48,120 nt of DNA from Acanthamoeba sp. SK_2022b (Eukaryota > Discosea > Longamoebia > Acanthamoebidae). Under the pieces are notes generated by a model that worked only from the letters and a program-made list of their open reading frames with translations, made no database searches and was not told the DNA's origin. The stretch is from assembly GCA_027943245.1 (NCBI GenBank), contig JANDJZ010000374.1, positions 1 through 48,120 of the forward strand, in the 5' to 3' direction. Position 1 is the stretch's first letter, and each line of letters starts with the position of its first letter. Below are positions 21,122 to 32,841 of this stretch, in pieces. The position numbers were made by a program, and so were the translations under genes.

Positions 21122-23307
21122 ATGGAGCAAGAGTGCAGCACGGCGAACAGCAGCATTCCGGCGATGGACGTGAAGGACACATGCCCAAACATCGAATGCT
21201 GTAGAATATCGGAGGCCGAAGTGGTACCTGCATCGGCAGCGTCTGCTGAAGATTCTGTTGCAGCTGCTCCGGCAACCACACAGAAAAAGCGACGATTTGT
21301 CGGTCGCAAGGGTCGTACTGCTGGTGCTGCCAGTTCAGCTGCCGGAGGCCCCTCCACAATCGTCACCACCGCCACCACTGCCTCCGGTACATTTGCCTAT
21401 TAATTATTACCTTCCCCACATTTATTACGAGGATGCAATTAATCACACGCTTCTTTTTCCGTTGTTGGTGCCAGGAGGGTCGAAGAAGGTGTACAGCGTG
21501 GCCAAGGGCGTCCCGCCAGAGATCGAAAACGACCCCAAGCTGAGGAAGGCCATGGAGCAGGTGCGTCAGCGTAACTCACAACGTGCAACATCACGCGCAC
21601 ACGGCTAACGTGCCTGCGCCTTCCACTTCCGTGCACAACAGCTGCCGTCAAACTACAACTTTGAGATCCCGAAGACGGTGTGGCGATTGCGCGAGAAGGG
21701 CAGCAAGAGGGTTGCCCTCCAGTTCCCCGAGGGCCTCCTCGTCTACTCGTGTCTCATCGCCGACATTCTCGAAGAGTGCGACCACGCCCGCCCCAACCCT
21801 CACCTCACGCTCCCGGCCTGGTCTGCTCCCCCTTGACGCTCTCCACTGCACCACTCACCATGCCCCGTCGGCAGATTCGCGGGAGTGGAGACGATAGTGA
21901 TGGGGGATGTCACCTACGGGGCGTGTTGCATTGACGACTTCACGGCCAAGGCTCTCGACGCCGATTTTCTCGTTCATTATGGCCACTCCTGTCTCGGTAG
22001 CCATTGTGAATTATTTAATTATTGCTTTGGTTTTATTTATTTAGGTTATTTTATCGTTTGTTTTGTGGGGGGGGGATCCGCAAGGCTGACTTGTTGTTGC
22101 GTTCTCAGTGCCGATCGATGTGACGGAGATGAACGTGCTGTACGTGTTCGTGGACATCAAGATCGACATCCTGCACCTGGTCGACACGGTCAAGCTCAAC
22201 TTCCCCAAGGGCGCCAAGCTAGCCATGGTGGCCACCATCCAGTTCTCCACCTCTCTCCAGGTCCCTGACCTCCCACCGCCCGTCCATCCTCCCACTCCCA
22301 AACCGGGCCCTTGCGCTCACGCTTGTGACTTGTAGGCGGCCAAGCGTCTGCTCAGCGCAGACTACACTGTGGACATTCCGCAGGCGCGCCCGCTGTCGCC
22401 CGGCGAGATCCTGGGCTGCACGTCGCCCAAGATCAGCTCCATGGGCTATGAGGCTCTCGTGTACTTCTCGCACGCACGCCGCTCGTCTGCATGTGTGCCT
22501 GTAGCTGATGCGCGCGTGCATGCGTGGGTGACGCGTGTGCGACGGTGGCGATGGCGAGGGGCAGTTATCTGGGCGACGGTCGATTCCACCTCGAGTCGAT
22601 CATGATCTCCAATCCGCTGCTGCCGGCCTACCGATACGACCCCTACAGCAAGGTCTTCACCATCGAGAAGTACGACCACGCCGAGATGAAGAGGATACGC
22701 GGCGACGAGGTGGAGAAGGCCAAGTCGGGCAAGAAGTGGGGCATCATCCTGGGCTCCCTTGGGCGGCAGGGCTCCCCCAACATCCTTCGGGTAGGTGGCC
22801 ACGCGCGCGCGCGTTGTCGTGCCTGGCTCGAGTCCCGCAACTCACTCGCTCGATTGAACCAACACGGGTAGCACTTGGAGTCGCTGCTGAATGCACGGAA
22901 TGTGCCCTACATGGTGGTGCTTCTCTCCGAGATCTTCCCCTCGAAGCTCGAACTCTTTCCCGACATCGATGTGTACGTGGCGCTGTCACTCTAGCGCGCG
23001 TGTACGTATGTGTGCGGTGTCAACCTGACACGTGTCCGCTTGTTTGCTATGTTCTCTTGCCCAGGTGGGTGCAGATTGCTTGTCCGCGCCTGTCGATCGA
23101 CTGGGGCTACGCCTTCGCCAAGCCCCTGCTCAACCCCTACGAGGCCGAGGTACCATCTCGCCTCTCCCCGTGCTTTGCATGCGTGCTCACCTTGGCGCAT
23201 CCCTTGCCTTGGCCAAGGTGGCGTTGGAGGGCATCGCGTGGCAGGAGACCTACCCGATGGACTTTTATGCCAAGGACGGCGGCGCTTGGACTGTCTACCA
23301 CAAGTGA
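21122..23307 (+). CDS. DPH1: diphthamide biosynthesis protein 1 (3-amino-3-carboxypropyl transferase subunit)
   Basis: DPH1 with DPH2 forms a non-classical radical-SAM enzyme that starts diphthamide synthesis on a histidine of elongation factor 2, in the cytosol. Ten exons (21122-21386, 21475-21560, 21642-21775, 21875-21996, 22109-22260, 22336-22460, 22565-22790, 22872-22972, 23065-23149, 23218-23307) join in frame to 461 residues, near the usual length. Family blocks: [53 protein letters not shown], a block with [22 protein letters not shown] and [11 protein letters not shown]. Cysteines in YGACC, HSC and ACPRL are the three conserved [4Fe-4S] ligands. The N-terminus is a variable basic, Ala/Thr-rich region. 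Every intron phase fits. It is divergent from the G8 gene and convergent with bystin. Confidence 0.96.
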
Positions 23308-23588
23308 GAATGGAAGGCCTTCCAGCCCAAGCCTCTTTTTTCGCCCAGTTGGGTGTCGTGGTCTGCGGCAGTATTCCAGGAAGGTTCCCAGCGTCGATCC
23401 TGTTCTGCTCGCACTTCGACGGCGTGTTGGCTCGAGGAGCAGTCTTCATTCTTCGCCTTTAACTTTATTTTAAGGAAGGGGGCGCTACGCCCAATCGCGG
23501 TCTACACTTGCTTGACCGGAGATGGGGACACGGCAGGCCACCTTACACGGCCATCATCATTTCTGCAGACACGAAAGCGCGGCGATGA
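23308..23588. terminator. shared 3' flank between convergent DPH1 and bystin
   Basis: A 281-bp gap between two stop codons on opposite strands. It must hold both polyadenylation regions. I saw no further gene in it. Confidence 0.4.
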
Positions 23589-25660
23589 TTAGTTCAAGGT
23601 CATGGCTATCCCACCCAAAGAGGACGTAGTACTGTCGGCGCTGGCCTGGCCCTCGCCTCTGCTCTTGGACTCGTTAAGCTCGCGCAGGATATCGCCGGTG
23701 ATGGTGTGGTGGTTCTGGTGCTTGATGAGCTGCTTCACCTGCGCCTTTTGGTTGGGCGTCATGTCCTCCTTATACCTATACCTCGCACGTTCGTTGATAG
23801 TGAGAAATAGAGAGAAGCTCGTCGGGCTTTGTTGTGCCAAACGGGAGAAAGGGGGGTTGGCCGCACCTTTGCACAAACACGAGGAGTGCCTGGTGCCAGA
23901 GCACGGGCAGCTTCCTCTCCTCCTTGATGAAGCCGACAAAGTGGTCCACCAGCGCGTCGATCACTCGGTAGGGCAGCGAATACTTTTTGTCCAGCAGGAC
24001 ACGGATGAAGATACTGTTGGCACCTGGCAGAGCGTCACAACGGCAAGAACAGCGCACGGCACATTAGCGTAGGCCTTGTGTGTCAAGCTCGTACGAGGCG
24101 GAAGCGAGTACCAGAGTAATCCATCTGAGCGATCTTGAGCAGGGCGACGGCAGACTGGAGGGCGGGGATAGAGACCTTGACGATGATGCTGGCCACGATC
24201 GTGGCCTCTCGCAGAGTGCAGTTCCTGGACTGCAACGTTCAAAGCCAGAGGCGAACGACGATTGGAGAAGCCACGTGTAGACACGTCAGCAACACTGAGA
24301 CCGCGAATAGCAACAACGAATCCGACGGAAAGTGTACCTCGCAGAGAGGGAGCACAATTCCCTTGTAGAAGGCAGCCGGCTTGAACACGGACTTCTTGAG
24401 CGCCATGTACAGGTGCCAGTTAAGCTTTTTGTTCTGTTCCATGTCGTTTCTCACGTGAGGCAACAGGATCAGGTTGTAAAATCGCTGCGCCATCTTGGCG
24501 TTGAGGTTGGACGCGAAGATCTTGGTGGCAGCCGCCACGGCCACTGGGCTCCAGTTATCTGTGTGCAAAGAACAAGTCAGTCGTAAGGTAAAGTGGACAA
24601 TGATTGTTGAGAGGTGTCGAGACGCGGGTGAATAGGAGGTGAGACAGTGGTTTGAAAAAGCGATAAAGGGAAGAGAGAGAGAGAGAGGAGAAAGAGAGGA
24701 TCAGGAAGGCGGACCGGGCTCGGTGAGGTAGAGGATCTCCTCCCAGTTGGTGAGCGTGGGCACCATTTTGAACGCCTTGGGCAGCTTGCCCGACTTGTAT
24801 TTGGCCAGCAGCCTTCCCACACTGTGTGAGGTTTGCAAACACACGGCGTACAACAGTTTAGTCCAACGGGCAGGCAGGGCAGACCACAATAAAAGGGAGA
24901 GACGCAGTACCCACGGTAGACTTCAACCACCTTGGGGTTGAGCCTCTGCAAGGGAGGACCCTCCTGTCCTGCACGCGATAAAGGATATGAGAACGTGAGG
25001 CAACGTTGGGTTAGGGGTTAGGGAAAGGAGAAAGCAAGGACGCACCCTCGCGTGCCATCTCCATCTCCTTCTCCTTGATCTTCTCCATGATGATATCGGC
25101 CAAGGTCCTTCGTGGCTGCTCGGGGGCAGTCCACATGGCAAGCGCCTTCTCCTCCTCCGGGTCGAGAACGACCTCCTCCAACTCGTAGTCCCCCTCATCC
25201 TCATCAAAATCTTCTTCATCTGAGCTTTCATGCTTCTTCGTGGTGGTTCTGACCTTGGCCGATACCCTTTCCCGCCTCCTATTCATAAATCGCGATGAGT
25301 TATCAAATCCCTTGAATCTTCTTCCCAAGTAAAGAGCTGGGGCAGTGTAGCGCACTCTTGTTGGGCCTCCTCTAGCTGCTGTTCCTTTGCCATAGCAAGA
25401 GCCTTCTTACTAAGAGAATCGGATACGAAATCCTGCAGTGGCCAATAGACGAAAAATTTACAGGAGGTTGTGAGGAATAGGCCTTAAAATCGAACCCGGC
25501 ATGCACAAACCTCTTCCTGCTGCTTGCGGCTGTGTCGCGCGGCCTTCTCCCTGGGCTTGGCTCGCGGCTGCACGTACTGCTCCTGCTCCTCGGCCCTGGT
25601 GATTTGAGCCGCAAGGGGCTCATGGCGCTTTACCGTCTTTCCCTTTCTCTCCTTTGGCAT
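23589..25660 (-). CDS. bystin, small-subunit ribosome biogenesis factor (Enp1 family)
   Basis: Bystin/Enp1 is needed for 40S subunit maturation and export, in the nucleolus and pre-40S particles. The ATG at 25660 begins [20 protein letters not shown], the typical basic bystin N-terminus. The following blocks are clear family matches: [127 protein letters not shown] and [16 protein letters not shown]. The acidic region typical of the family precedes VVLDPEEE. The protein ends after a Ser/Thr-rich tail at 23589. There are about nine short introns; exact borders were not all resolved. Upstream, 187 bp separate it from the stop of the LCAT-like gene on the same strand. Confidence 0.95.
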
Positions 25661-25847
25661 CTTTTGTTTTTTGTTCGACACTTCTGTGGGCCACAAGGTG
25701 ATTACTCCTCTTGCGTTGCGAGATGGAATTGATCGGAACGATGCAAGAGAAATCGACAAAAACGAGCGGAGCGGAGAAAGAAAGCAGAACATAAGGAAAT
25801 GCGAAAGAATTGGCATTTTTTTGCCCAGGAACCCCGCCAGTGGGGTT

Positions 25848-27252
25848 TTACATGTAGAACAGGGCTAGCCAGCTGTTCGAGAGCAGGCCTCCGGAGGCGG
25901 CCGAACAGAGACTGCGCGGGGTGCCGGCAAGGATGATGGCCTTGGTGGCGTTGAGCACGGCTGGGTGGTTGGGCAGCTCAAAGTGATCCACGTTGGGTAG
26001 TTCGGTGTTGGTGAACGAGTGGCACCGCATATCTGACCATATCTTGTTCGCCTCGTTGGTGACGTACTCCTGGTTGATGTCGCCCAAGGCGAACAGCAGA
26101 TCTGGCCCCGCGCGCCCCAATGAAGGAAAGACAGGTCAGCAGGCGATCAGGTGTGGTGAGTGCAACACAAAGAGCACATAGGTACCAGCGTAGGGCAGGC
26201 CAACGGTGAAGTCTTCCAGCACGGAGCCGACGACAGTGGAGATGTTGGAACCGAAGAAATTGTAGACCGGCACCTCCGGCAGCATGTCCGGCTTGACCAG
26301 TCCGTTGTACTTGGGGTTGAGGATTGGGGCGAGCTGCAGCCCACTGTCGGCCCACAGTTGCTCGTAGTCTTCGGGAGTGTAGTTACGTTCCGGCGTGCGA
26401 ATGATGGTGATTACTTTTTTGAAGGTGGCAGGTTGCGCAGCGGAGAAATAGGTTGAAGGCCATGTCTCAAAAGTAGCAGCAGCACTCGGGAGGAAGGAAA
26501 AGTCGACCACCGAGAGCCCCTCCCACAGCAAAGATGTCATCAGTCCTCCGCCAGCCCAGTTCCCGGCGTAGGGAATGAACCCGGCTGTAGAAGTTGAAAC
26601 CAATGATGTGTGAGTATACCAACCCCCCCCCCAAGAGAATGAACAAGTGAATGGGAGCACGCGCACCGATGTACTTCTCCCTGAAGTCGGCAGTGGAGTG
26701 AAGCAGGAAGTACTGAGCGGCGATGGGACCGTTGGAATGGCCCACAAGGTAAACCTTAGTCTTGCCAGCGGCCTCGTACGCCCGAACAACGAGCTGCCGA
26801 GTGTCTTCCATGAAGCTGGTCCCTGGTATGACGTCGATGTTGGGCGCCATGCGCCAATCGAAGCAAGCCGCGAGAAGGGTCGAATTCCTCACGAGGCCAA
26901 CCTCCTCCATGGCCTCGAAGAAGGGCTCGTAGAATGGCGCACACGCCGGATGGCCATAGTTCTCAAGAACTACACTAACGCCGGACTGTTCGGAGAAGGT
27001 TCCGGTCGTGTCGTCATAGTTGAGGGCGAGCAGATTGGTCATGCAGGTGAGGTTGAACCCGTCCTGCTCATCCGGGGCTTGGTAGTGGAGGGCGTAGGAA
27101 CCTGACGTGGGACAGCTAGGCTGGCTTGTTTGATTGTTGACGGTGACATTGAAGACGGAGAGGCTGTAGCCTGGAAAGAAGATCACTGGATGAGGTGCTG
27201 CCATCACATGGCCGACGAAAGCTAACAACATCAGCACGAGTATAAGCCTCAT
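25848..27252 (-). CDS. secreted LCAT/PLA2G15-like acyltransferase or phospholipase
   Basis: Member of the lecithin:cholesterol acyltransferase family, which moves or releases fatty acyl chains from phospholipids. Three exons fit in phase. The first starts at ATG 27252 with a signal peptide (MRLILVLMLLAFVGHVMAAP) and ends at KYIG near 26670. The second, from about 26584, begins AGFIPYAGNWAGG and ends LPYAG near 26186. The last, from about 26103, runs to the stop at 25848. The nucleophile motif is VYLVGHSNGPIAAQYF (GHSNG serine). The acid is probably the Asp of LGDINQEYV, and the His lies in VDHFELPNHPAV. Several NxT/NxS sites and Cys pairs fit an extracellular or lysosomal protein. The typical eukaryotic LCAT tryptophan lid was not recognised. 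Substrate cannot be assigned. Confidence 0.82.
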
Positions 27253-27743
27253 GGTTTGCGTGTGTGTTGTGGTTGTAGGAGGTAAGCTCAAGAGCAATGG
27301 AGAGGCATACTTCCAAACTAAACCCAACACAAGTGAAGTGCAAATTGCGCAATAAGGGAGTTCCGAAGTCCAACCGAAAGGCTGGTTCGGCAATCTGGTG
27401 TGTTCTTGCGGTTGGCCATTTTACCGCACTGATGATAGGCCTTGCTGTAGCGTTAACTCCGAAGCTGAACCTAAAGTTTGGAAGCTCCAATGGGACGATC
27501 TGATGTCCAGCCAATGCGCAGGGTGCGCCAAAGCAGACAAATTCAAGGCACAGAAAGTTGTGGCAGGAAAAAAGGAGGCACCGCGCTGTCAAGAAAACAA
27601 AATTGCCTGATGATTTCCTTCTTTTCGCCCGATTTTTCTGGTAAACCCATAACAACTGAAGAAGTCCATAACACAATTAAATAAATGAAGAACAAATTCC
27701 TCGCAAATCGGGTCTTTGGTAGTCCCAGTTTGTGTTTAGTGTG

Positions 27744-28359
27744 TCAGCCATCATTCTGTTCATTTGTTGGTGTGTGTCTCCAAAAGGGCATTATAGGCAT
27801 GTGGTAAGGCAGGGTTGCAGGGATCATAGCGTTCAACACTTCCACCATTAGGTCTGCAGGTAGTCTTTTATTTTTCAGGATGTTGAGGCATGCAGTGCCT
27901 TTCTCTGGCTCTCCACGATTGGTCTGTTGCAGTCCAGTGCCTATGGCAAGCAATTGGTCTGATGCTGTGGTGGTGTATCCTGATTTCTTTTTATTTATAG
28001 ACATGTTGTGATGGTCATAGTACTGGACCAGTTTTTGGAATGTGTTGTTGATGTCAATCCAGTTCCTTCCTAGTAGTACAATGTCATCACAATATCCTAG
28101 GCAGGGCTATTTTCATTTGGCTTGCAGATGTATCCTGCTTTTTTGTCCATGGGCAAGCCCCAATGCAAAGACAGAATTTTGCAGCCTGGCAGTTAATAGT
28201 TTTAGGTGATGTATGGTCAGGGGTTTGTCTCCCTTCCTTTTTATGCCTTTGTGTCACAACACCAAACCACCTCCCCACTATCTGAATGACAATGGAGATG
28301 CCTACCCCAGCAGGTTTTGTAAGGCCACCTGTAAATTTAACTTCATTTTCACAACACAA
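27744..28359 (-). mobile_element. relic of a non-LTR-type reverse transcriptase
   Basis: On the minus strand a frame from about 28100 to 27744 reads YCDDIVLLGRNWIDINN, the catalytic palm motif of reverse transcriptases (usually YADD), then a hydrophobic/charged stretch and SINKKKSGYTT, which fits the block after YADD in LINE-like elements. Upstream, 28359-28087, another frame carries KKEGRQ and FCLCIGA, weakly like the RQG-P...FN block. The two parts lie in different frames and each has stops, so this is a dead fragment. No ends, target-site duplication or poly(A) tail could be identified. Confidence 0.65.
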
Positions 28360-28509
28360 AAAAACGACCCTCCATTTTTGGCGCCCTTCAATAAAATGAG
28401 AAATTTTACCTCATAAAAATCCATCTTAAGGCACATAACAAACAATTACCCTACCAAACATTTTGTAAACTTAAAATTACAATTGTTACTTGGTCTAAAG
28501 CTGGTTAAT

Positions 28510-28860
28510 TCACCAGATAGCACAGTGTTCCTGGAAATGAGTGCCCAAAAAAACGCCAGTCACTTTTGACCTCTCATTTGATAATAGAGGTACCTTGAAA
28601 TCTGTACATGAAATAGTTAGAACGGACCACATACACATACACAGGAACTGAGTACCTTTCTTGGTGAACTCCATGACCTTGCCCCTCCCCTTACATTCAT
28701 CAAAGACCATGGTACCAAGGAGAGCCTTGTCTGTAGTTACCAGATTTCAGAGGTAGAGTGGTGTGACTGGCATGGCACACTCATGCTGGGTGTAGAGGTC
28801 CTCAAGCTTCTGTCCGCTCCTGTGCCACAGCCCTTCTGGCTCCAGTTTCTGGATGACACC
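28510..28860 (-). pseudogene. decayed coding segment of unknown family
   Basis: A minus-strand frame reads QNYTGVIQKLEPEGLWHRSG near 28860, then YTQHECAMPVTPLYL, a stop, then TTDKALLGTMVFDECKGRGK and KVMEFTKKGTQFL, running to 28510. The residue pattern looks like real protein interrupted by one in-frame stop. I do not recognise it. Lying next to the reverse-transcriptase relic, it may be another piece of a mobile element. Confidence 0.35.
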
Positions 28861-28872
28861 AGTGTAGTTTTG

Positions 28873-28930
28873 CAATTTCTTAACTTAGTGTCAATGAAAG
28901 CCAATTTCTTTACTTAGTGTCAATGAAAGC
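28873..28930. repeat. 29-bp tandem duplication
   Basis: Two adjacent 29-bp units (28873-28901 and 28902-28930) differ at one base. The near identity suggests a recent duplication. Confidence 0.95.
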
Positions 28931-30298
28931 CAACAGAAAATGCAGAGCAAATGCTGCCAATGTATAAAGATGCCCTGGACCAATAGCTGCCCATGCAAAC
29001 CCCAATGTCCAATCATTGCTGGTGGGTGGAGTAGCTGGCACATCAAATATCGTACAGGACTGCACAGGAAACATGCACTTGCCTTGGGGTTGAGTTTGAT
29101 TCATTTACCAAATTCCTTGAAATCACTTGATGATCTTCTTGGGTGCTTCATCCAGTCATGACAGCAGCCATCAGCATTTAACCATCATCAATGGTTATCA
29201 CCATGTCAAATCTTGGATGCATATATAGTCAACACATCCTTTTGCATGTATTCATGAACCATGCTGATGGTGTAGCTCCTGTACCTCATGACTTAATGCT
29301 GCACTGTCATGCATGTGCAGGTGGTGTGTTTGCACCTGCCTCATTGCCTGCATCCTTGCTGATAACATTGCACAAAGGTTTGGCATGCTTGCTTGCCACC
29401 ATTGTGCCACACATTTCACCTGCCATCTGGTCTATATGTGTGAGCATGTGATGTTGATGGCCTTATTGGGGTTTATGCTTGCCATACCATTGCATATATG
29501 TATGCCATGCTCTGGAAAAACAGGGGAAATAGGTTGATAGGATATTTTTAGCAAGATATCTTGTATGGGTGAAGGGACAGATAAAGGGTAGATATGAAGC
29601 TTCAATTGTTGATGTGCTTGCAGCACAAGGGACCAACTTGAACATTGCAAAAGGGTAGCACCAGAATAAAACCAAAGAAGGCTGTATTTTTAAGTGTCAA
29701 TTAAACATTGTGGTCAGAGTCCTCAGACAGGGAGGTCTCAGGCTCATCTTCATGGAAGCCTCCTCCTCTATATCTTGGTGCTTGTAGGAAGAAGTGGAAG
29801 AATGGATTTGAACCTGCAGATAGGGCCAGGCAGTTGTAGCATGTCTGTAGTTGGTGGAGTGTTTGAACTGGAGCACCAAAACTCTACCCACTGACAAGAT
29901 GCAGCACCATGGGCCAACTTTGCACTATGTTTCTTGAATGTTGTCTAAATGGTAGATTTGGTCAGTTTGGACAATAGAGAAGCTGGGGTGCATTCTTGTG
30001 GTCATAGAGGTGGCTTGTGTTGATATGTGAACACAAATGGAAGGCCTATCATGACCATCCTCCTTTTTTTATTCATATTTTGGTGTATCATGGTGATTGC
30101 ATCCTTGGCTGTGGGTATGCTGGGGCATTATGTAACCTCCAGAGAAACGCATAGCAACACCTTGGGCAACACCAAGGGCACTTCCTTGCCCTTTTACCGT
30201 CGACCAACCCACAATCCGGGATAGTCGCGGTCATCCGCGGCAAGTTCCTTGCGCACGGCTCTTTCCGCTTGTAGCTTCATTTCAATCAAACGGAGAGC

Positions 30299-32616
30299 AT
30301 GACTTCAGGTAGGGTGGTGTGGGATTTATTTGGTCTTGGTCGAATCTCAAACCTCTTCATGATCGTTGTCAATCTGAAAATGCTGCTTTTTTTTCATTTC
30401 AATTGTGACTTTGTAGGGAAGGGCGCGAAGAAAGGAGCGGAACAGGTTCCGAACGCCTCCTCACAAGGGACTGGGCACCAACTCTACAACAAGCAGATGG
30501 ACACTCACATTTTCGGGTCAAGCTCCGTGGACGCCATCTTTCGCGAGGGCTACATCAGCCAGAAGGGACTTGCCAATCTCGCCCACTACAAATACTCAGG
30601 GTCCGATCTGAGCTTCCTCTATAACCTCGTCCTTACCCACTACTTTGACTGGCTCGTTCTCCGTATGCCACTCTGGATTGCGTACGTTGCTCCCCACGCC
30701 ACTACGCGCGTGTTTTTCTTCATTTGTTGCTGCACATGGAGCAGAGGTTCTCACTATTGGCCCGTCGCGTTGTTTGTGTATCTGACGCGCAGGCCCAACA
30801 TGTTGACGCTACTCGGCGTTTTGTTCAATTATGTATTCTATTTCCTCCTGGGCTACTACACGCCCCACCTCACGGGCGTGGCTCCCGCGTGGGTCTACTT
30901 CGTCTCCGCTTTCTGTATCTTTGCCTATCAATCGCTCGACAACATTGACGGCCGCCAGGCACGACGGTACCGTAGCCACGCTCCAAACTGCATCATCTCG
31001 CTCGAGATATTGTTTTTAATCATTTGTCCCTCCCCGGGGGGTCTGATCACAGGACCGGTTCGTCCTCTCCGCTGGGCGAGCTGTTCGATCATGTGTGTGA
31101 TGCCGCCAGTTGTCCCGTACGGGAATTTGGACCCTTAACCGACAGCCTTTATGGTGGTTGCTGTCTATTTAACAACTGCGGCTCACGCTCTCTGTGATCA
31201 CAGTTGTTCGCGCTTTCCTTGACGGCCACGCTGCAGCTTGGCCCGTGGTATGGCTACGCCACTCTGTTGTCTATCTGCTTGCCATTCTATTTTGCCCACT
31301 GGGAAGAGTGCGTCCCCTTCTGCTCCTTGTGCCTATGCTCTCTCGAATTGCGCGGGCCGCTCCTCCCGTGCAATTTATTGGCGCCCAAAGCAATCCCGGC
31401 CCTCTCCCGAGCTGCTTGATGACATGGCTGGGGTCCCCCGCTCTTGAAGATAGCCGTCGGCCCGTGTTTCCACCCTCCCCACGCCGACGATTATGATTCG
31501 GTGGTCACATTATTTCGCACGCGCACATTTCATTTTACACAGCGCACGGCCTTATGTACTTGGCGTGGTCGTTCTTCTCTGTGTCTAGGTACTATTCTGG
31601 CTCGCTCGTTTTGGGCAAGTGGAACGGGCCCACCGAAGCCCAGGTCCTGAGCATGGCGCTCTACATCGGCACTGGCATTGCCCGTACGCCACCGCCTCCC
31701 AGATCGACGCCCAGCCACATGCACCGCACATATTCCTCCAAACCTCATCTGTGCTAATCGCGCCATGCATTCATTCATTCATTCTGCAGGATGCTATGAC
31801 TATGACTTGTGGTCGATTGGTCTTATTGGTGAGATTAGCATCGGCAGCGCCTTGGCGATCAGCTTCTACGTGGGCGCCGTGCTTACCTGTGCTACTCAGT
31901 ACGGCCAGTCTCTCGGTGCAAACGTGCGCGCGTGGTGTCTTGGCGGTTTCCTAACCACGAGCGGTTGGGTGGCAGCATCGGCAACGTCGTCCGAATGCTC
32001 AAGCACCGACCCGGCGCCATCGTCAAGGCGCTGCTCCAGCTCACTCCTATGGCCGTCGTCGTCGGCCTCGGAAGCCTGTGGATCGGGCTCTCGTGGGAGC
32101 TCTTCCTGGCACATCCGCGCACCATCATGATGTCGTGTGCCATGGCCTTTGTCTACCTTGTGGTATGGTTACATGCTCCTCCTTCGATGACTCTGCTGTA
32201 GTGAGTGGGTTGACGCGCGATTGTTACCCTCTCTTCAGACTCGGCTAATTGTGCAGCGCATCTGCTCTGAGCCTATCCGCATCTTCTACGTCATTGAGGT
32301 TCCCTTCTTCGTTCTGTCGTTCAATGCGATCTGGTCGCGTTGGTTTATGCTGTGCGTCTTCTCACGCCTGTCCAAGAGAGACGATGACCGTGCTGGCTTA
32401 CCTATGTTCCATCATGTTGGGGTCGGCAACAGGACGCCGCTCGTCGATGAAGAGGTGCTCATGTGGCTGTTCCTCGCGTACTCGGTGAGCAACGTGCTAT
32501 TCCTGGGCTACTCTCTCATCAGGCAGCTCTGTGCGCACCTGAAAATCAACGCCTTCACCATCCCCTACCCTCCGCCTTCGGCCACCAGCAAGAGACTTCC
32601 CGCCAAGCAGGACTAA
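30299..32616 (+). CDS. CDP-alcohol phosphotransferase (choline/ethanolamine phosphotransferase type)
   Basis: Integral ER/Golgi membrane enzyme joining CDP-choline or CDP-ethanolamine to diacylglycerol, the last step of the Kennedy pathway. Exon 1 is only 10 nt (30299-30308, MTS). Exons 30417-30681 and 30793-30966 follow in phase. A fourth exon begins near 31053 and further exons lead to the stop at 32616. The family signature D-G-x2-A-R-x8-G-x3-D-x3-D is complete: DNIDGRQAR is on one exon and LGELFDHVCD on the next, with an intron cutting the motif. Before it are LANLAHYKYSGSDLSFLYN and NMLTLLGVLFNYVF, typical of CEPT1/EPT1. Several hydrophobic segments follow, for example WYGYATLLSICLPFYFAHW. 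Choice between choline and ethanolamine cannot be made from sequence. The next gene, NUP188-like, starts 225 bp downstream on the same strand. Confidence 0.92.
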
Positions 32617-32841
32617 GTTTGGGCAAATAGGCTATGATGGACAAGAGGAAGAACAGATACTCTTGTGGCAGAGGACTCGTGCTGCCTACCACAATTTAGC
32701 GCATCCGTTTTTTTTTAACCACACACACAAAAACCAGAAAAGTGGGCTGTGCGCGAAACGTGCAACCAGAAAACGCGGGAAGGCTTTTGGTCTGCTGGCA
32801 AAATCAAATTGGAGCGTAGTGGCCACATCTTGTTCGCGAAG

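Larger units (their letters stand above)
27253..30298. other. AT-richer 3-kb island without an intact gene
   Basis: Composition drops sharply from the flanking GC-rich genes. It contains a frameshifted reverse-transcriptase fragment, another decayed coding segment on the same strand and a 29-bp tandem duplication. Nothing intact was found between 28931 and 30298: open frames there are short, with no splice-consistent structure. The last part must hold the promoter of the phosphotransferase gene at 30299. Confidence 0.55.

Noticed and set aside
28888..29540. Several 60-90 residue open frames in the AT-rich island
   Set aside because: Cys/His-rich translations arise from low-complexity TGC/CAT words, with no start context, splice sites or recognisable motif.
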